A stretch of 64,000 nucleotides of DNA, taken from Pseudokineococcus lusitanus (GTDB taxonomy: Bacteria > Actinomycetota > Actinomycetes > Actinomycetales > Quadrisphaeraceae). The DNA is taken from NCBI RefSeq assembly GCF_003751265.1, contig NZ_RJKN01000001.1, positions 558,001 through 622,000 on the forward strand, written 5' to 3'. The position numbers and the translations under genes were made by a program. Within the stretch, counting starts at the first letter, position 1. Each line of letters opens with the position of its first letter. Positions 60,617-64,000 of this stretch are shown piece by piece. The notes beneath the pieces were generated by a model. The model ran no database searches. It saw only the letters and a list, made by a program, of their open reading frames with translations, and was not told where the DNA came from.

Positions 60617-62226
60617 GCATGGGCTCTCCGTACCGTCAGGCCACCGCCACGGCGCTCGCAGCCCGCCCTGCGGCCCCCGAGATGACCGTGTGGGTCTACA
60701 ACCGGGTCGGGCGCCGTCTCGGCTCGGTGGGCGCCCCGCGGCTGGTCTCCGGGACGCTGCGCGACGGCGTCGAGCCGTCGACCGTCCGCCTCGAGGTCGA
60801 CCTCGACGACCGGCTGGCGGCCGAGCTGCAGGCGCCGGGCGCGCGCGTCGAGGTGCACCGCGAGGACCCCGCGCTCGACGAGCAGTACCTGTCCGGCGGG
60901 TGGATGAAGGCCACCGAGCCGACCAGCGGGCCGGACAGCGCGCTCGGCGTCGACATCGAGGACTACGAGGTGGTCCTGCGCGACCTGCTCGCCTGGCCCG
61001 TCCCGGCCGCCGCCCTGGCCGCGCAGAACCGTGAGCAGTGGCGGATGACCGGGTTCCTCGAGGACATCGCCAAGGCGCTGATCCGGCAGAACGTGGCCCG
61101 CTCGACGCGGCGCGTGCCGATCTTCGTGGCGCCGTCGCTCGGCCGCGGCCGCCGCACGACTGTCGTGGCCCGCATGGAGGGTGTCGACGAGGTGCTCCTC
61201 GTCCCGCTCGAGCAGGCCGACCTGCGCGTCGTCGTGCGGCCCGCCGGTCCGCCCGAGCACCGCACGGGGCTGCTCGTCGACGTCGTCCCGCGGACCGTCT
61301 ACCCGAAGCGGCTGACGGAGGCGGCGGGCATCGTCATCACCTCCGCTGGGCGGGTCGAGGCGCCCGAGGCGACCCGCGTGGTCGCCGGCGGCGGCGGGGA
61401 GGGCGTCGCCCGCGACTTCCGCTCGCTCGTCGACCCCGACCGCGAGGCGGCGTGGGCCCGGGAGATCGAGCGCTTCGTCGACGCCCGCGACGCCCGCTCC
61501 GAGCTCGACGAGGCCAACCGCGAGCTCGAGCAGGCCCAGGAGGCCGAGCAGCGCGCCAACACCGCCTACGGCGAGGCGCGCAACGAGCAGCGCCACGAGG
61601 AGGGCGCGAAGTACGCCGGCGTCCAGGCCGCCGACGTCGCTCTCGTGCGCGCCGAGGCAGCCCGCGACCGGCTGCCGTCGACGGCCACCGCCGAGCAGAA
61701 GCAGGCAGCGGCCGACGTTGTCACCGAGAAGACCGAAGACCTCGCCGCCGCCCGCAAGGACTACTCCGACACCGTCACCGAGCAGACGTCCCGAGTGCGC
61801 GAGGCCATCCGTGAGCGGGACGTCGCCGCTGCTGAGACTCGCCGCGCCGCCTCGGCCGCGGCCGCGCTGGTCGCGCCCTACGAGGCCGACCTCCTCGCGC
61901 GGATGCGCGACCGCCTCGCCGAGGGTGCGCCGAAGGCGAGCGTCTCCGTGGCGCTGTCGGAGACGGCGACGTTCGCCTACGGCAAGGCGGGTCTGGTCAT
62001 CGGCGCCCGCGTGACCCTCGGCCTGGCTCGTGGCGTCGACGACGTCGTCGAGCGGCTCCGCTCCGTGGAGTGGGCCTGGGCGCCCGGCGCCGCGCTGACC
62101 CTCACCCCGCAGATCGGTGAGCGGCCGCCCGACCTCGAGGACCGCTTCGTCTCGTCCATCCGGCACGTCGCGCGCGTCGTCGGAGCCGTCGCCGCCGCCG
62201 TCCGCCAGCAGCAGAGCAGGAGGTAG
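60613..62226 (+). CDS. Gp37-like tail protein with coiled-coil insert
   Basis: 537 residues from GTG 60613 (4-nt overlap; ATG 60619 is an alternative). MTVWVYNRVGRRLGSVGAP and the DYEVVLRDLLAWPVPA and DVVPRTVY regions fit the ReqiPepy6 Gp37-like tail family, which forms the tail-associated baseplate ring. About 120 residues near 290-420 (ELDEANRELEQAQEAEQRAN through VREAIRERDVAAAETRR) are strongly helical and would form a long coiled coil inserted in the fold. The C-terminus resumes with YGKAGLVIGARVTLG. Confidence 0.75.
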   Translation: MSMGSPYRQATATALAARPAAPEMTVWVYNRVGRRLGSVGAPRLVSGTLRDGVEPSTVRLEVDLDDRLAAELQAPGARVEVHREDPALDEQYLSGGWMKATEPTSGPDSALGVDIEDYEVVLRDLLAWPVPAAALAAQNREQWRMTGFLEDIAKALIRQNVARSTRRVPIFVAPSLGRGRRTTVVARMEGVDEVLLVPLEQADLRVVVRPAGPPEHRTGLLVDVVPRTVYPKRLTEAAGIVITSAGRVEAPEATRVVAGGGGEGVARDFRSLVDPDREAAWAREIERFVDARDARSELDEANRELEQAQEAEQRANTAYGEARNEQRHEEGAKYAGVQAADVALVRAEAARDRLPSTATAEQKQAAADVVTEKTEDLAAARKDYSDTVTEQTSRVREAIRERDVAAAETRRAASAAAALVAPYEADLLARMRDRLAEGAPKASVSVALSETATFAYGKAGLVIGARVTLGLARGVDDVVERLRSVEWAWAPGAALTLTPQIGERPPDLEDRFVSSIRHVARVVGAVAAAVRQQQSRR

Positions 62227-62228
62227 TC

Positions 62229-63287
62229 GTGGCCATCACGAGCACCGGGTACAACGGCGAGGTCGACTACGTCGCCTTCTCGCAGTGGCAGCTGGCGCTG
62301 GGCGACGAGCACGGCGTCGAGGGCAGCACCGACCTGCGCGTCACGCCCGTGGCGGGCAAGGAGCGCACCGTGGCCGTCGCGCCGGGCGCCGCGTACGGCT
62401 GGGGCGTCCGCGACGTCTCCGACGCCGTCGTCGAGCTGCAGGCACCCGCACCGTCGGGCACCGCGCTCGTCTGGCACACCGTCGCCGTCCGCCGTGACTA
62501 CGCCGCCCAGAGCACGAGCCTCGTGCTCGTGCAGTCCGCCGCCGGCGACGGGCAGGCACTCGCCGCCGCGCTCGACGCCCAGAGCGTCCCGGGCGTCGTC
62601 ACGCTGCAGGGGCTGGCGACCTTCTCGGTCCGTGGCGGCGTCACCGCGGTGCAGGCCGTCGTCGACCACCGCCGCCGCACCACGAAGGTGCGCACCTCCC
62701 CGACGCTGTCCGGCCTCGGCCGCCCCGGGCCCGGCCTGGTCGGCATGCTCGACGGCGAGGCCTGGCTGTGGCGCGCCGAGCTCGTCGCCGGCAGCTGGAC
62801 CTGGCAGCGCCAGCGCGACCCCGTGCAGGGCTCCTTCGGCCCGACGTACGTCGGCGGCGTGCTCGAGTCGCTGCCCGCCTCCCGCACCCACCGGGTCGGC
62901 AGCGCCGGGCACCCGTCGTGGCGCTCGTGGCCCTTCCCGACGCAGTTCCTCGGCTACGTCGACGTCCCCAACCAGAACCGGCCCTACCGCCTCGTCCTGG
63001 ACTTCAACTTCGTCGCCGGCACCGGCGGCACCGGCTCGCGCTTCGCCTACTTCGCCCGCGCCGGCTCGGCCGACGCGCCGAACCTCGGCGAGTCGATCAT
63101 CGGCGGCGACGCCGGCCCCGAGGCCGACGTCCCCCAGACCCGCCGCCTGGTCGTGGCCACGCCCACGGCGCAGGTCTTCACCGGCGCGACCCGCGTCTAC
63201 CTCGTCGCGGAGCGCTCCGGCGACACCCAGGGCGAGGTCGCCATCGTCCAGGACCTCCTGCGCGCCACCCCGGTCTACGCGGACTGA
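62229..63287 (+). CDS. Minor tail protein
   Basis: 352 residues from GTG 62229, AGCAGGAGG upstream. STGYNGEVDYVAFSQWQLALG and VAPGAAYGWGVRDVSD at the N-terminus recur in actinophage minor tail/baseplate proteins; the C-terminal half (YVDVPNQNRPYRLVLDFNFV onward) looks like a beta sandwich that could bind cell-surface sugars. Receptor-binding role is inferred from position. Confidence 0.7.
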   Translation: MAITSTGYNGEVDYVAFSQWQLALGDEHGVEGSTDLRVTPVAGKERTVAVAPGAAYGWGVRDVSDAVVELQAPAPSGTALVWHTVAVRRDYAAQSTSLVLVQSAAGDGQALAAALDAQSVPGVVTLQGLATFSVRGGVTAVQAVVDHRRRTTKVRTSPTLSGLGRPGPGLVGMLDGEAWLWRAELVAGSWTWQRQRDPVQGSFGPTYVGGVLESLPASRTHRVGSAGHPSWRSWPFPTQFLGYVDVPNQNRPYRLVLDFNFVAGTGGTGSRFAYFARAGSADAPNLGESIIGGDAGPEADVPQTRRLVVATPTAQVFTGATRVYLVAERSGDTQGEVAIVQDLLRATPVYAD

Positions 63288-63356
63288 CCACCGCCCCACC
63301 CCAGCGCGCCCGCGACCGCGGCCCGCGCCCCTCCGTCATGCCCAGAGGAGACCCGC

Positions 63357-64000
63357 GTGGCCGCGACGACCTTCGCCCCCGACGGCACCCCGCTCTACAC
63401 CTACGGCGGCGGCGTCGCGCTCGCCGTCGGCGAGGACACCCTCGCCCGCGGCGCCACGTGCGTGCTGCGGGAGAGCCCCGCTGGCGCCGTCGTGCCGATG
63501 TACGACCTGCGACTGCAGCGGATCGACAGCGTGCGCACCGGCGAGGTCACCGGCGCCTTCCCCGGCTTCTACGCCGCCCGCCCCACCGGCGTCCTCGACG
63601 CCGGCTCGGTCCAGCTGCCGATCTCCTCGACCGAGGCCATCGAGGCAGGGCTCAGCGCCGAGGCCCGCGCGGCCTCGCTCGAGCAGGTCTTCGAGCGGCT
63701 GCTCGCCTCTCTCGGCGGCTACGTCACCGACGCCGAGCTCGAGCAGCGCCTGTCCGGGCTGAGCACGGGCGGCGGCACGACGACGGTCGACACCCTCGGC
63801 GGCGCCAGCGACCTCGCCAAGCTGCTGCTGCGCGACACCACCCGCGAGGAGATGCGCTCGCGGCTGGCAGCGGGCACCTCCTCGCTCGCCCTCGGCACCT
63901 CGTCGACGACGGCGAAGCGCGGCGACTACAAGCCCGCGCTCGAGGACCTCGACGGCTCGGGGACGGCCGGCCGCCAGCTGCTGGCCAGCGGCACCGTCGA
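63357..64000 (+). CDS. Minor tail / tail fibre protein, N-terminal part (cut by window edge)
   Basis: 214 residues visible from GTG 63357 with AGAGGAGA 5 nt upstream. YTYGGGVALAVGEDTLARGA and FPGFYAARPTGVLDAGSVQLPI suggest a beta-rich head; YVTDAELEQRLSGLSTGGG then ASDLAKLLLRDTTREEMRSRL and KPALEDLDGSGTAGRQLL are linkers typical of phage fibre proteins. The rest lies outside the window. Confidence 0.65.
   Translation, partial: MAATTFAPDGTPLYTYGGGVALAVGEDTLARGATCVLRESPAGAVVPMYDLRLQRIDSVRTGEVTGAFPGFYAARPTGVLDAGSVQLPISSTEAIEAGLSAEARAASLEQVFERLLASLGGYVTDAELEQRLSGLSTGGGTTTVDTLGGASDLAKLLLRDTTREEMRSRLAAGTSSLALGTSSTTAKRGDYKPALEDLDGSGTAGRQLLASGTV

Overview
The window is about 64 kb of very high-GC DNA with GTG starts in most operons, actinobacterial gene families (group II truncated haemoglobin, EttA, an actinobacterial-type MalQ N-terminus, oligoribonuclease next to a tRNA) and -10-only promoters lying 6-7 nt before start codons. 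It fits an Actinomycetota chromosome, perhaps of the Micrococcales/Kineosporiales type. The genus cannot be fixed from the sequence alone.

Positions 1 to about 33.0 kb are ordinary chromosome: the 5' end of malQ; a two-component system followed by an ABC exporter; a GNAT acetyltransferase; a PPOX flavoprotein; a prolyl oligopeptidase; a four-gene cassette of paralogous small membrane proteins; an NAD(P)-binding epimerase-like protein with a DUF2867-like tail; truncated haemoglobin; a GH13 glucosidase; a SorC/DeoR sugar-binding regulator; two thioesterases; an AsnC/Lrp regulator divergent from a dimethylarginine hydrolase-like enzyme; a membrane protein divergent from a TetR regulator with a clear operator; a two-gene membrane/cytosolic operon; ettA; a pair of dynamin-like GTPases; tRNA-Arg; a PrsW-type protease; orn; tRNA-His; a small acidic protein; and tRNA-Lys. 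Strong inverted repeats separate many of these units, and at least 14 starts look leaderless.

From the tRNA-Lys gene (33035-33107) to the end of the window lies the left 31 kb of a siphovirus-type prophage. In order it holds a leftward repressor whose 3' end runs into the tRNA, a divergent cro-like gene, two hairpin terminators, a tightly coupled block of about ten small early genes, two ParB-like proteins, a DNA polymerase sliding clamp, HNH proteins, a RusA-like resolvase, a probable cos/packaging region, small and large terminase, portal, MuF-like protein, scaffold, decoration protein, major capsid, head-tail connectors, tail tube, frameshifted tail chaperones, tape measure and minor tail proteins. 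Lysis genes, integrase and the far attachment site are not in the window and should lie beyond 64000.

The most interesting feature is the lysogeny switch. The repressor coding frame ends at a TAA in the anticodon loop of host tRNA-Lys, its last dozen codons are antisense to the tRNA, and no integrase lies between repressor and tRNA. This is the layout expected for integration-dependent immunity, in which attP lies inside the repressor gene, as described for mycobacteriophage BPs and its relatives. Its occurrence here, at a tRNA-Lys(CTT), would be a separate example.
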